Assembly: GCA_015066015.1 (NCBI GenBank)
Contig: SVPE01000001.1
Span: forward strand, 186,001-250,000
DNA length: 64,000 nt
Direction: 5' to 3'
DNA from: Oscillospiraceae bacterium
GTDB lineage: Bacteria; Bacillota; Clostridia; Oscillospirales; Acutalibacteraceae
In this document: in pieces, positions 16,527 to 25,569 of the stretch
Numbering within the stretch: position 1 is the stretch's first letter
Layout of the letters: every line of letters begins with the position of its first letter
Notes under the pieces: generated by a model
Told to the model about the DNA's origin: nothing
The model's input: only the letters and a program-made list of their open reading frames with translations
Database searches by the model: none
Program-made: the position numbers and the translations under genes

Positions 16527-17558
16527 ATGACAAGGTTTATTTCAAGCATTATCGCAATTATAACAGCAATTTTTTCAGTCCTTTCAGGCTATATCGGTAT
16601 TGACAGTAAGCCTGATAACAGCACGGATGAAGCTTTCAGAGTAAAGAGCTATGTTATCTGTGACAGAATTCAGAATCCTACCAGCCTTTGCAGTGAGGAC
16701 TTTGACATCATTACCGATGTTATTCTTTTCGGTGTTGCAACCTTTGATACAAAGGGTAATGTAAGCATCAACCGTGAGGTGCTCGAAACCGCGCTTAAAA
16801 ATCTGAAGGATGTTGTCGGAGAAAGAGAGATAAAGTACACGCTCAACTTCCTCGGACCGGGCAGCACAACCGATTCTTCGGATTGGTACGATCAGATGGA
16901 ATCTCTCGGTAAGGAGCACAATAAGGCTTTCCTCAGCCCTTGTCTTCAGAACAACATTATTGAAGTTTTAGAGGAATACGACCTTGACGGCGTACATTTC
17001 GATTATGAGTATCCCACAACAGATCTTGCATGGTTCGGATACAACAACTTCCTTGTATCTCTCGGCTCAAAGCTCGGCGACGATTACACACTTAACGTTG
17101 CCGCTTCGGACTGGTGCTTACAGTATTCAGATCTCGCCGTTGAATTCGTTGATTCATTTGAGCTTATGATGTATGATGTGTACGATGAGGAAGGCAGGCA
17201 CGCAACCTATGAAACCGTTACCACCCGTTCACAGTGGATAAAGGATTCAAACATTCCTCTTGAAAAGATTACCTTCGGTCTTCCCTTCTATGCAAGACCT
17301 ACCGATGGAGACGGTTACTGGTACGATTATTATTCATATGCAGATAAGCTCGACGAAAACGGCTTTTATACTGACAGCAGTATCAGCAAGACCTTCTGGT
17401 TCAACACTCCCGATGTTATTGCACAGAAGACAGATTTTGCAATCAAAGAGGGCTACAGCGGCGTTATGATCTGGCATTACACCTGTGACCTTCCTTCTAC
17501 AAACGAGGCTTCACTTTTAAGAGCAATCGGTGAGACGGTAGATAAAAATTACAATTGA
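16527..17558 (+). CDS. Secreted glycoside hydrolase family 18 protein (chitinase-like)
   Basis: 343 residues with an N-terminal signal or anchor segment (FISSIIAIITAIFSVLSGYIG). The GH18 catalytic motif DxxDxDxE is DGVHFDYE at 154-161, so E161 is the predicted acid. KITFGLPFYARP and GVMIWHYTCDLP near the C-terminus are also typical of the barrel. GH18 enzymes cut beta-1,4 bonds next to N-acetylglucosamine; targets could be chitin, peptidoglycan or spore cortex. No LysM or chitin-binding domain is attached. A clear terminator follows. Confidence 0.88.
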   Translation: MTRFISSIIAIITAIFSVLSGYIGIDSKPDNSTDEAFRVKSYVICDRIQNPTSLCSEDFDIITDVILFGVATFDTKGNVSINREVLETALKNLKDVVGEREIKYTLNFLGPGSTTDSSDWYDQMESLGKEHNKAFLSPCLQNNIIEVLEEYDLDGVHFDYEYPTTDLAWFGYNNFLVSLGSKLGDDYTLNVAASDWCLQYSDLAVEFVDSFELMMYDVYDEEGRHATYETVTTRSQWIKDSNIPLEKITFGLPFYARPTDGDGYWYDYYSYADKLDENGFYTDSSISKTFWFNTPDVIAQKTDFAIKEGYSGVMIWHYTCDLPSTNEASLLRAIGETVDKNYN

Positions 17559-17562
17559 CAGT

Positions 17563-17589
17563 GAGGGCGGATTTCCGCCCTCTTTTTTT
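17563..17589 (+). terminator. Terminator after the GH18 gene
   Basis: GAGGGCGG-attt-CCGCCCTC followed by eight T. Confidence 0.92.
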
Positions 17590-17605
17590 GACCTTGCAGG
17601 AGAGA

Positions 17606-17682
17606 AAAGTATACTTTTTTATACTTTTAAGCCGATAAAGTATACTTTTTGATATTGTTTTTTTTACATAATAAAGTATAAT
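17606..17682 (+). promoter_or_regulatory. Promoter with two identical 12-bp palindromes
   Basis: The perfect palindrome AAAGTATACTTT occurs at 17606-17617 and 17637-17648, 31 bp apart (about three helical turns). A third partial site AAAGTATA overlaps the -10 TATAAT at 17677-17682. A TTGTTT -35 lies 16 bp upstream of the -10. This layout suggests a dimeric regulator binding on one face of the DNA. I do not know which one. Confidence 0.6.
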
Positions 17683-17710
17683 TGAAGTAAAGAATAAAGG
17701 AGAAATGCTT

Positions 17711-18112
17711 ATGATTTTAAAACCGAAGCTGACAAAAACAATTGTCGGACTTGCTTTTGCATTTTTGGGTATTGTCGGTATCATTCTTAACTATTTTATT
17801 TTTGAGGACAGAGATAATCAGTTTGCTTCAATTTTGTGTATTCTTATCGGAGGCCTGTTTGCTGTTTACGGATATCATGAGTATACAACAAACCATCTCG
17901 CCTTCACACCGTCTCATTTTGAGGTAAGAGGTCAGACCTATTCCTATTCACAGATTGAAAGACTGGAAACTAAAATCAGAAAAAGGATGACATACTACAG
18001 TATCTGTGTCAACGGTGTTGCAATTTTCACCTTTGAAAGAGATTATGAAAATGCAAAGGAATTTTTTGAAACTCTTGAAAGAAACGGCGTTTCACTTTCG
18101 CCAATTCAGTAA
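17711..18112 (+). CDS. Small membrane protein with PH-like tail, paralog 1 of 4
   Basis: About 133 residues: two membrane segments (IVGLAFAFLGIVGIILNYF; FASILCILIGGLFAVYGY) and a soluble C-terminal domain with FEVRGQTYSYSQIERLE and FTFERDYENAKEFFETL. The last part recurs in the three genes at 18670, 19101 and 19536, so they are one family. The pattern of a short beta-rich domain after two helices resembles bacterial PH-like proteins, but I cannot name it. AAAGGAG is too close to the first ATG (17705), so the second ATG (17711) is taken as the start. Confidence 0.75.
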   Translation: MILKPKLTKTIVGLAFAFLGIVGIILNYFIFEDRDNQFASILCILIGGLFAVYGYHEYTTNHLAFTPSHFEVRGQTYSYSQIERLETKIRKRMTYYSICVNGVAIFTFERDYENAKEFFETLERNGVSLSPIQ

Positions 18113-18126
18113 AAAAGGAGATAGCA

Positions 18127-18645
18127 ATGGATTTTGAAAAATTGATTGACGAAAGATATTCCGTAAGAAAATTCAGGGATGAGCATCTGCCGAAGGAAAC
18201 TGTCGATAGAATCCTTGCAGCAGGTCACAAGGCCCCAACGGGCTGTAATTTTCAGCCACAGAGGATTCTTGTGCTTAACACCGACGAGGCAATCGGAAAG
18301 CTTCGTGAATGCACAAAATGCCACTTTGGTGCACCTGCGGCTATGCTTATCTGTCACAACAAAAACGAAAGCTGGGAAAGACCCTACGACAAGGCGAGGT
18401 CATCACCCGTCGATGCGGTGATTGTCAGCACTTATCTGATGCTTGCGGCACAAAATGAGGGCGTCGGTACCTGCTGGGTAATGCATTTTAACCCGTTTAA
18501 GATGCGTGAGGCTTTCGCTATCCCCGAAGCTTATGAGCCGGTTGCTCTTCTTGTTATGGGGTACCCTGCAGAGGATGCAAAGCCTCTTGATATGCACTTT
18601 AAAAACCGTCCTTTGGAAGAGGTAGTCTGTTACGACAGCTTCTGA
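18127..18645 (+). CDS. Nitroreductase-family flavoprotein
   Basis: A 172-residue FMN-dependent NAD(P)H oxidoreductase. The N-terminal RYSVRKFRDE and HKAPTGCNFQPQR form the FMN phosphate site, and GVGTCWV plus the C-terminal LLVMGYPAEDAKP are usual in the family. AAAAGGAG precedes the ATG. It lies between members 1 and 2 of the small membrane protein family, close enough to share their transcript. The natural substrate cannot be told; quinones, flavins and nitro compounds are common ones. Confidence 0.88.
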   Translation: MDFEKLIDERYSVRKFRDEHLPKETVDRILAAGHKAPTGCNFQPQRILVLNTDEAIGKLRECTKCHFGAPAAMLICHNKNESWERPYDKARSSPVDAVIVSTYLMLAAQNEGVGTCWVMHFNPFKMREAFAIPEAYEPVALLVMGYPAEDAKPLDMHFKNRPLEEVVCYDSF

Positions 18646-18669
18646 TTTAAAAAAGAGGAGAAAACAAAA

Positions 18670-19086
18670 ATGGAATATAGGTTAAAACCGGACAGAAAAT
18701 ATGCAGGATTATATACAGCTGTTTCTCTGGTGTTTGTTGCGCTGAGCCTTTTTGCACTTTATATGAGCTTTCAGTCGGGTGATATGTCTAAAACAGTATA
18801 TGCACTTATTTATACTGCTTTCAGCTTACTGGCACTTCTTATCAGCTGCAACAACCTTGTCAAATGCCTTACCTTCAATAATATTAATTTTACCTTTGAC
18901 GGCAAAACCTATACCTATCAGCAGATAGAGCGTATCGATGCTCACGGAGGTAAATACGGCAGAGTGTTTTACAAAATTTGCATTGAGGGTAAAATGCTTT
19001 ACACCTTTGAAAAGGATTACGACGGAGCAAAGGAGTTTCTGTACTACCTGAATTTTTACAATGTCCCAGGCACACCGAGAGAGTAA
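18670..19086 (+). CDS. Small membrane protein with PH-like tail, paralog 2 of 4
   Basis: 138 residues with two membrane segments (YTAVSLVFVALSLFALYMSF; LIYTAFSLLALLISC) and a soluble domain with FTFDGKTYTYQQIERIDA and YTFEKDYDGAKEFLYYL. Of the three other family members it is closest to paralog 1. GAGGAG precedes the ATG. It is part of the 17.7-20.0 kb cluster. No catalytic residues are evident. Confidence 0.75.
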   Translation: MEYRLKPDRKYAGLYTAVSLVFVALSLFALYMSFQSGDMSKTVYALIYTAFSLLALLISCNNLVKCLTFNNINFTFDGKTYTYQQIERIDAHGGKYGRVFYKICIEGKMLYTFEKDYDGAKEFLYYLNFYNVPGTPRE

Positions 19087-19100
19087 AGGAGGTTGTGAAT

Positions 19101-19520
19101 ATGAAGAAAGAAATTAAGCCGTCACCGTTAATGATGATTATTTTCGGGGTTCTTGCGGTACTGTGTGTAGGGATTTCTTTTGCCGAACTTGTCGATACCT
19201 ACGGCACGTCTGCAGGAACAATGTGCATGGATGCACTTGTAATCGGTGTGTTCATATATTATCTTATAAAGTTCCTTTCCCGTGAGAAGGTGGAATTCGA
19301 CGAAGAAGAATTTACCGTAGACGGAACAGCCTACGGGTTTGATGCAATTACCGACGTAACCGTTGACAGTGAGCAGATTCTGAGAAGCTGGTCAACATTG
19401 AGGCTTAAAATATACGTAGGTGAAGACGAGGTATGCACCTTTACCAAGGATGATAAAGGTGCGAAGGAATTTATAGCCCTTATGGAAAAGCACGGTGTTA
19501 AAATAAAAATATATGAATAA
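19101..19520 (+). CDS. Small membrane protein with PH-like tail, paralog 3 of 4
   Basis: 139 residues: two membrane segments (MMIIFGVLAVLCVGISFAEL; MDALVIGVFIYYLIKFL), then FDEEEFTVDGTAYGFDAITDV and CTFTKDDKGAKEFIALMEKHG. The frame opens with a GTG at 19095, but AAAGGAGG at 19086-19092 is best placed for the ATG at 19101. Closest to paralog 4. Confidence 0.75.
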   Translation: MKKEIKPSPLMMIIFGVLAVLCVGISFAELVDTYGTSAGTMCMDALVIGVFIYYLIKFLSREKVEFDEEEFTVDGTAYGFDAITDVTVDSEQILRSWSTLRLKIYVGEDEVCTFTKDDKGAKEFIALMEKHGVKIKIYE

Positions 19521-19535
19521 AAAGGGGAAATTACA

Positions 19536-19958
19536 ATGAAAAAACTCAGAACAAGCAGACGTATGATGGCACTTGTGATAGTGCCCGGTACGGTATCGTC
19601 AGTTATGCTTACATTTATGCTGTGGGCAGTAGTGCAGTTTCATATCGCAATAGCAGTTGCCATAGCATTGGGACTTATAGCGATAATATGTGGCGGCATG
19701 TATTTCGTTTCCGATAAGGGAATCAGCTTTGACGAGGAAAAGTTCGTTGTCAAGGGCGGCGGACAATACTATTATCACGAAATTGATGCTGTTATAGTGA
19801 AAAACTCTGAGATGGATTTAAGACGCTATAAGGCAATTATTGTCGACGGTGAAGAGGTCTGTTATTTTGACGACCTTTACAGTAATGCGAAGGAGTTTAT
19901 CGCTATACTTGAAAGGCACGGCTTTACCGTAAAGTCTGACAACAGAATCCTGGATTAA
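19536..19958 (+). CDS. Small membrane protein with PH-like tail, paralog 4 of 4
   Basis: 140 residues: two membrane segments (VIVPGTVSSVMLTFMLWAVV; IAIAVAIALGLIAIICGGMY), then FDEEKFVVKGGGQYYYHEIDAV and CYFDDLYSNAKEFIAILERHG. Last of the cluster; the thrS promoter starts 4 bases after its stop, and no terminator hairpin separates them. Confidence 0.75.
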   Translation: MKKLRTSRRMMALVIVPGTVSSVMLTFMLWAVVQFHIAIAVAIALGLIAIICGGMYFVSDKGISFDEEKFVVKGGGQYYYHEIDAVIVKNSEMDLRRYKAIIVDGEEVCYFDDLYSNAKEFIAILERHGFTVKSDNRILD

Positions 19959-19961
19959 GTC

Positions 19962-19990
19962 TTGACAAACCACTTTTGCGGTGATAAAAT
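19962..19990 (+). promoter_or_regulatory. Promoter of thrS
   Basis: TTGACA (19962-19967), N17, TG-a-TAAAAT (19985-19990), an extended -10 almost identical to the promoter at 1064. Confidence 0.88.
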
Positions 19991-19996
19991 AATCAG

Positions 19997-20264
19997 TAAT
20001 AACAGAAAATTCAACATCCCGCAAAATCGTTGAGAAAGAGGATTTTTCTCCTTACGGATTTTACAGAGAGCCTTGTCACCGGCTGCAAGCAGGGCAAATT
20101 CAGAGAAAAATCTACCACTTTCGAGTGTGTGCCGAAATAAGGCACGCCGTAGGACTGCGTTAAAGTCATAAGAGTGCCGTCTGAGCTTCAGGCGGAATAC
20201 GGGTGGAACCGTGGAGCAATTATCGCTTCATCCCAAGTTTTTGGGGTGGAGCGTTTTCTTTTTA
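19997..20264 (+). promoter_or_regulatory. T-box leader controlling thrS
   Basis: About 270 bases between the promoter and thrS carry the T-box signature ACGGGTGGAACCGTG (20199-20213). It is followed by a terminator stem GCTTCATCCC / GGGGTGGAGC with a T-rich tail (20223-20264). The 5' part can form a long stem I; TCTACCACTT around 20110-20119 offers ACC, a threonine codon, as a likely specifier. Uncharged tRNA-Thr would favour the antiterminator and switch thrS on. The exact specifier loop was not folded. Confidence 0.88.
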
Positions 20265-20284
20265 GTATGAAAGGAATGATAATA

Positions 20285-22231
20285 ATGATTAACGTAACTC
20301 TCAAGGGCGGCGTTGTCCGCGAATACGAAGACGGCTCAAGCATAATCGACGTTGCAAAGAGCCTTGGTGCAGGTCTTTACAAGGCAGCCTGTCTTGCAAA
20401 GGTAAACGGTGAAATCTGCGACCTTCGCACAGTGCTTTCAGGCGACTGCGAAGTAGAAATTCTCACCTTTGACGACGATGAAGCAAAAAAGACCTTCTGG
20501 CATACCTGCTCACACATTCTTGCTCAGGCTGTAAAGAGACTTTACCCCGATGTAAAGCTTGCTATCGGCCCTGCAGTAGATAACGGCTTCTACTACGATT
20601 TCGACAGCGAAGTAAGCTTCACTCCCGAAATACTTGAAAAAATTGAAGCTGAAATGAAGAAAATCGTCAAGGAAGGACTTTTCCTTGAAAAGTTCGAAAT
20701 GGATGCCGATGAAGCAATTAAGATGATGGAAGAAAAGGGCGAAACCTATAAGGTTGAGCTTATCAGGGAGCACGCTGAAAGCGGTGAGCCTATTTCCTTC
20801 TACCGTCAGGGTGAGTTTACCGAGCTTTGTGCAGGTCCTCACATTCCTGACACCTCACGCGTAAAGGCTTTCAAGCTTACCTCCTGTACAGGTGCCTACT
20901 GGAGAGGCGACAGCAACAAGAAGATGCTTCAGAGAATCTACGGTACTGCTTTTACAAAGGCAAGTGACCTTGAAGCACACCTTCTTCAGCTTGAAGAAGC
21001 AAAGAAGCGCGACCACAACAAGCTCGGCAGAGAGCTTGAAATCTTCACTACCGTTGACTACATCGGTCAGGGACTTCCCATTATGCTTCCCAAGGGCACA
21101 CACATTGTTCAGACTCTCCAGCGCTTTGTTGAGGACGAGGAAAAGAGAAGAGGTTGGCTTCGCACAAAGACTCCTCTTATGGCAAAGAGCGACCTTTACA
21201 AAATCTCGGGACACTGGGACCATTACAAGGACGGTATGTTTGTACTCGGCGATGAGGAAAAGGATGATGAGGTATTTGCCCTTCGTCCTATGACCTGTCC
21301 CTTCCAGTATCAGGCATATCTTAACAGAGCACGCTCCTACCGTGACCTTCCCATGAGACTCGGTGAAACCTCGACTCTTTTCAGAAACGAGGCTTCAGGC
21401 GAAATGCACGGTCTTATCCGTGTACGTCAGTTCACAATTTCCGAAGGTCATCTTATGTGTACACCCGAGCAGCTTGAGGATGAATTCAAGGGCTGTCTTG
21501 ACCTTTGCGTGTTTATGCTTAAAACCCTCGGTCTCTACGAGGATGTTTCCTACCGCTTCTCACAGTGGGATCCTAACGATACTGACAAGTATATCGGTAC
21601 ACCTGAGCAGTGGGATGAGGCTCAGGGCGTAATGTACAAGATTCTTGACAACCTCGGTATTGATTATAAGATCGGTATCGGCGAAGCCGCATTCTACGGA
21701 CCTAAGCTTGATATTCAGATAAAGAACGTTCACGGCAAGGAGGATACACTCATTACCATCCAGATTGACCAGATGCTTGCTGAAAAATTCGGTATGGAAT
21801 ATGTTGCTCCCGACGGCACAAAGAAGAATCCTTACATCATTCACCGTACATCAATCGGCTGCTACGAGAGAACACTTGCTCTTCTTATCGAAAAATATGC
21901 AGGTGCCTTCCCCGTATGGCTTGCTCCCGAAAAGGTACGTATTCTTCCCATTGCTGACCGTCATCAGGATGCCGCATACGCTGTCAAAGAGGCTCTTATG
22001 GCTGCAGGCATTGATGATGTTGATGTTGACATCCGCAGTGAAAAGCTCGGCTATAAGCTCCGTGAGGCACAGCTTGAAAAGATTCCCTATATGCTCGTTA
22101 TCGGTGATAAGGAAGCCGAAGAGGGCACAGTTTCCGTAAGAAAACGCGGACACGGTGACCAGGGCTCAATGGCAGTTGCTGATTTTGTTGAGCTTGTAAA
22201 GAGTGACATCGAAACAAGAGTTATCTGGTAA
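20285..22231 (+). CDS. thrS: Threonyl-tRNA synthetase
   Basis: It charges tRNA-Thr. The 648 residues cover a TGS domain (about 1-62), the editing domain with HILAQAVKRLYPD and CAGPHIPDTSRV, the class II catalytic core with RPMTCPFQYQAY (zinc Cys), MHGLIRVRQFT (zinc His), and the C-terminal anticodon-binding domain from about 545. The frame opens upstream at 20174 inside the T-box; AAAGGA at 20270-20275 fits the ATG at 20285. Confidence 0.96.
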   Translation: MINVTLKGGVVREYEDGSSIIDVAKSLGAGLYKAACLAKVNGEICDLRTVLSGDCEVEILTFDDDEAKKTFWHTCSHILAQAVKRLYPDVKLAIGPAVDNGFYYDFDSEVSFTPEILEKIEAEMKKIVKEGLFLEKFEMDADEAIKMMEEKGETYKVELIREHAESGEPISFYRQGEFTELCAGPHIPDTSRVKAFKLTSCTGAYWRGDSNKKMLQRIYGTAFTKASDLEAHLLQLEEAKKRDHNKLGRELEIFTTVDYIGQGLPIMLPKGTHIVQTLQRFVEDEEKRRGWLRTKTPLMAKSDLYKISGHWDHYKDGMFVLGDEEKDDEVFALRPMTCPFQYQAYLNRARSYRDLPMRLGETSTLFRNEASGEMHGLIRVRQFTISEGHLMCTPEQLEDEFKGCLDLCVFMLKTLGLYEDVSYRFSQWDPNDTDKYIGTPEQWDEAQGVMYKILDNLGIDYKIGIGEAAFYGPKLDIQIKNVHGKEDTLITIQIDQMLAEKFGMEYVAPDGTKKNPYIIHRTSIGCYERTLALLIEKYAGAFPVWLAPEKVRILPIADRHQDAAYAVKEALMAAGIDDVDVDIRSEKLGYKLREAQLEKIPYMLVIGDKEAEEGTVSVRKRGHGDQGSMAVADFVELVKSDIETRVIW

Positions 22232-22232
22232 G

Positions 22233-23198
22233 ATGAGCTTTAAAGAATATCTGAGGGTTGCGACGCTTGCGCCCGATAAGGAAGACGAAATTGAATATCT
22301 CAGTGTAAGAAGCCGTGTTGCCTGCAATGCACTTGTAAATTCTCAGCGCAACATTCCGGGCACGGGCTGCAATTATGAGGCTGATGTTACCGCATTCTGG
22401 GAGGAATATATAAAGCTTAAAGAGGAGTGCGGTTACCCGTTGCCCTTCAATACACTGATGATGAAGGTGCTTGTCGAGGGTCTCAAGGAGGCACCGAGAC
22501 TTAATGCACACTTTGATTATAAGCACACCTCCTCTTCGGGAAGACTGATAATCAAAAAGCACATAGATGTGTCTATGCCTGTCTGCTTTGAAAACGGCGA
22601 AACCTTCACAGTAAAGCTTAAACAGCTCGAGAATAAGAGTCTCAGAGAGATTTCCGAGCAGATTGAGCTGACAAAGGCAAAGCTTGAAAACACTAACTTT
22701 AAAAAGGTGCTTTTCAATGTGGCAGGTCAGCGTATGTTCGGCTATGCCGTAAAGGGAAAGCTGATTTCCACTTTTGCGCAGTTTCTTGCGGCATACACCG
22801 GTAAGGGCAAAATAGCTAAGTTTTCAAAGCTCTTCAAGAAAAAGTCTTACCGTCACGAGGGCTATAAAAAGAACGGCGTCGGCTCACTCAAGGTTGACGA
22901 TTTTACCGAGGGTACAGTATGCTTTACCAACTGGGGCACACTTTACGAGGACCTGAAGGTGGATATCACATATATTCCGCCCCTTTATCCTCAGGTGTTT
23001 ATGTTCGGTACAGGCAGAGTCAAGGAGGTAAAGGACGTTTACCGTAAGGAAAACGGCGAGCTTGATTTTCGTATGAAAAAGGTGCTTCCTCTTATGATGG
23101 TTTTTGACCATAAAATAGGCGGAGCAGCTGACCTTATGCCCTTTATAAAAAAGATGGACGAGATTTTTGAAAATCCCGGAATAATAAGAGAATGGTAA
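22233..23198 (+). CDS. E2-type acyltransferase-like protein without a lipoyl domain
   Basis: 321 residues similar to the catalytic domain of 2-oxoacid dehydrogenase E2 and chloramphenicol acetyltransferases. The C-terminal MMVFDHKIGGAADLMPFIKK resembles the E2 motif with the catalytic His (DHRxxDG), although the Asp of that motif is Gly here. There is no lipoyl or E1/E3-binding domain, and no E1 or E3 genes are nearby, so it is unlikely to work in a dehydrogenase complex. It begins one base after the thrS stop with only a weak ribosome site, suggesting coupling to thrS. Confidence 0.75.
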   Translation: MSFKEYLRVATLAPDKEDEIEYLSVRSRVACNALVNSQRNIPGTGCNYEADVTAFWEEYIKLKEECGYPLPFNTLMMKVLVEGLKEAPRLNAHFDYKHTSSSGRLIIKKHIDVSMPVCFENGETFTVKLKQLENKSLREISEQIELTKAKLENTNFKKVLFNVAGQRMFGYAVKGKLISTFAQFLAAYTGKGKIAKFSKLFKKKSYRHEGYKKNGVGSLKVDDFTEGTVCFTNWGTLYEDLKVDITYIPPLYPQVFMFGTGRVKEVKDVYRKENGELDFRMKKVLPLMMVFDHKIGGAADLMPFIKKMDEIFENPGIIREW

Positions 23199-23201
23199 AA
23201 A

Positions 23202-23246
23202 AATATCCCCTGTCCTGCTTTATGGCGGATAGGGGATATTGTTATT
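23202..23246. terminator. Bidirectional terminator
   Basis: A 10-bp stem AATATCCCCT / AGGGGATATT with T-rich sequence on both sides separates the E2-like gene from the convergent GH43 gene. Confidence 0.85.
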
Positions 23247-23258
23247 CTTTTCAGCTTA

Positions 23259-25526
23259 TCAAGCGGCCGGGGAGGTTTTCTGCGTGCTTGCCTGAGTGAT
23301 AAGGTGCTTGATGATTGAGCGTGAAAGAGTATCAACGTGATTCTGAGTGGGGTTTGCGCTGATTTTCTTTACCTTTGCATCAATGGTAAGCTTTGTTGCG
23401 TCGTCGCACTTATTGTAAAGGTAGTAGAATGCATCGGTGTAAACGCCCGTTGTTGAAGAGAAGTTTTTCTTTGCCCATACAGTGCTTCCGTCAGCGCCGA
23501 TACCGGTGAGAATAAGACTGCCCTCGCCAAGCTCCCAGTCCCACATATAGCGGGGATGAAGCTTGTATTCAACACCGTCAATCGTAAGCTTGAAATAGTC
23601 ACTTTCTTTTCTGAGAAGTCCCGTTGTGTTAAGCTCAGTATTCTTTTCAATATCAGTTGAGGTTATAACTGCATTTGAGAAGATGCTGATTCTCTGTGAA
23701 GCGTTTCTTGCAACAGCCTTGTAGTCTTTTCTGTCGCAACTCGAATCAAACACAAGAAGGTCCCAGATACCGAGCATATCTTCAGTTTCAACGCCCTTTG
23801 TTGCAAGCTTGCCTGAGAACATTTCAGCAAGAGCAAGGGGCCAGCCTGTGTTATCCCAGACAAGCTCTCTGATTTCAAGTGAGGGCTCTGTTTTCATTAC
23901 GATTTCCTCGCGCTCGGCAATAACCGAGCCGGTAAGGATTTCCGAGCCGACCTTGTAGTAAAGCTGGGACTGAGAGGCAATGAGATATGTTCCGTTTGAC
24001 GCCTTGATGATTTTAGGGCTGCCGATGGAGGCTCTGCCCACATCAGTATAGGAAACGCAGCCTGCACTCGACGAGGTGAAGTTGTAGCCGCCCATGAGCA
24101 TATAACCCTTGTCGTACTGATTACCGGTGGCATCATTCATAAGATTGCCTGCAAAATCAGTGTAGGGACCTGTGATGCTTGATGAACGTGCAACTCTTAT
24201 GTTGTAGTTGGTGTCACTTACGCCGTAGGTTGTAAAGAGATAGTAGTAGCCGGTTGCCTTGTTGTGGATAAGATCAGCGGCGCTTATAAGACTTGAGCTT
24301 GCTGCACTCAGAGAGGTAGGTCTGCCGGGCTTTGCAAGGAGAGTGCCTGCAGGCTTTGCATCTGAGCCGTGAAGTGTACCGATCTTTTCACCGGCAGTGT
24401 TGATGGCACTGCCGGCTTTGAGCAAGCCTGTGCCTGTATCAAGCTGAAGAAGGTAGATGCCGCCGTTTATATCCCGGCTTCCGTAATAGCCGCCGTAAAC
24501 CATGTAAAGGTTTGTGCCGTCAAACATTACGCTGGGATGTACTGCATTGGCAGGGTCATAATGCGTGTTGACATTTGTGTCAACCGTGACACCGTTTGCA
24601 TCGGTGGTTTTCTGTGTGCCGCCGTGGTTTCCGCAGCTGCAGATTACCATACCGCCGTCAATCCATTTTTTCTGGGTGATTGAGGCTTCAAGGTTCGTGG
24701 TTTTAACAACGAAAATTGCAGATTCGTTTGCACCTGTCTGCTTAGAAAGTGAGAAATAAAGGTAGTAAACAGTGCCGATTTTAACTATATCGGGGGCAAG
24801 AGGTGTTCTGTCGGACTTGCTGTCTGAAGTATTGTATGCAGAGCTGTAGCCGTGCTCAGATGCCCACTTTCTGACGCTTTCGAACTGGGTGAAATCCATA
24901 ATAGCGTTTGTGGTTGCGCCTTCGGGTGTATTAAAGTAGGTTGTTCTGCCTGACCAGTTTACAAGGTCCTTTGATTTAACTACAACATTGTCTGAGCCGA
25001 AGCAGTAGTAATAGCCTGTAGCCTCATCGTGGAAAACTGATGGGTCTTCAATGTCATAGGCGGCATAAGCACCTACGTATTTGTTGTCAAAGGCCTTTGT
25101 GATTGCGGGAGCAGTGGCAGTAACCTTGTTGGCCTTCTCCTCTTCAATAAAGCTTTCGGGAGGCGTTCCTTTTTCAAAAAATGCAAGGATGGTAAGCTTT
25201 TCCGTTACGGGAGTTCTGTACTGAAGCATGCTTACCTGCTTTGTAACATCAACGCCGTTAACGGTGAGCTTCTTGAGATTGTAGTAGGAGTCGGCTGTTC
25301 TTTCGGGGTTTATATTAATGGTGATGGTTTCATCTCTTTCCCACCATACACGGTATTTGTTGTCGCTGCCCGTTGTCTGGGTACTGTCGACGGTAAGCAC
25401 ACCGTGGTCAAAGCTTTCGATAAAAACAGGATATTGTGACATCCTCACAAATTTCCAGTAAATACCGAAAACTGCTCCGCAAAGAACAAGTGTCACTGTG
25501 AAGAATGCAAAAAATTTGGATTTCAT
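23259..25526 (-). CDS. Membrane-anchored glycoside hydrolase family 43 protein (arabinanase-like)
   Basis: 755 residues with an N-terminal anchor (FFAFFTVTLVLCGAVFGIYW). After a beta-rich stretch of about 150 residues comes a five-bladed-propeller domain: YDIEDPSVFHDEATGYYYCFG carries the catalytic Asp and LAPDIVKIGTVYYLYFS the second blade. VHPSVMFDGTNLYMVYGGYYG and NIRVARSSSITGPYTDFAG follow. The last 230 residues form a second beta domain. Family members cut alpha-1,5-arabinan, which fits the araA/araB genes at 59-62 kb. AAAAGGAG lies before the ATG. Confidence 0.8.
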   Translation of the reverse strand: MKSKFFAFFTVTLVLCGAVFGIYWKFVRMSQYPVFIESFDHGVLTVDSTQTTGSDNKYRVWWERDETITININPERTADSYYNLKKLTVNGVDVTKQVSMLQYRTPVTEKLTILAFFEKGTPPESFIEEEKANKVTATAPAITKAFDNKYVGAYAAYDIEDPSVFHDEATGYYYCFGSDNVVVKSKDLVNWSGRTTYFNTPEGATTNAIMDFTQFESVRKWASEHGYSSAYNTSDSKSDRTPLAPDIVKIGTVYYLYFSLSKQTGANESAIFVVKTTNLEASITQKKWIDGGMVICSCGNHGGTQKTTDANGVTVDTNVNTHYDPANAVHPSVMFDGTNLYMVYGGYYGSRDINGGIYLLQLDTGTGLLKAGSAINTAGEKIGTLHGSDAKPAGTLLAKPGRPTSLSAASSSLISAADLIHNKATGYYYLFTTYGVSDTNYNIRVARSSSITGPYTDFAGNLMNDATGNQYDKGYMLMGGYNFTSSSAGCVSYTDVGRASIGSPKIIKASNGTYLIASQSQLYYKVGSEILTGSVIAEREEIVMKTEPSLEIRELVWDNTGWPLALAEMFSGKLATKGVETEDMLGIWDLLVFDSSCDRKDYKAVARNASQRISIFSNAVITSTDIEKNTELNTTGLLRKESDYFKLTIDGVEYKLHPRYMWDWELGEGSLILTGIGADGSTVWAKKNFSSTTGVYTDAFYYLYNKCDDATKLTIDAKVKKISANPTQNHVDTLSRSIIKHLITQASTQKTSPAA

Positions 25527-25569
25527 AATATTTTTTTACGCTCCTTTTTCAAGTTAGTACACTGTATGA

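Noticed and set aside
20174-20284. Upstream extension of thrS as an N-terminal peptide
   Set aside because: It is the T-box and terminator region; the ribosome site fits the ATG at 20285.
23259-24760. Several open frames on the plus strand opposite the GH43 gene
   Set aside because: Shadows of the GH43 coding strand without ribosome sites or recognisable domains.
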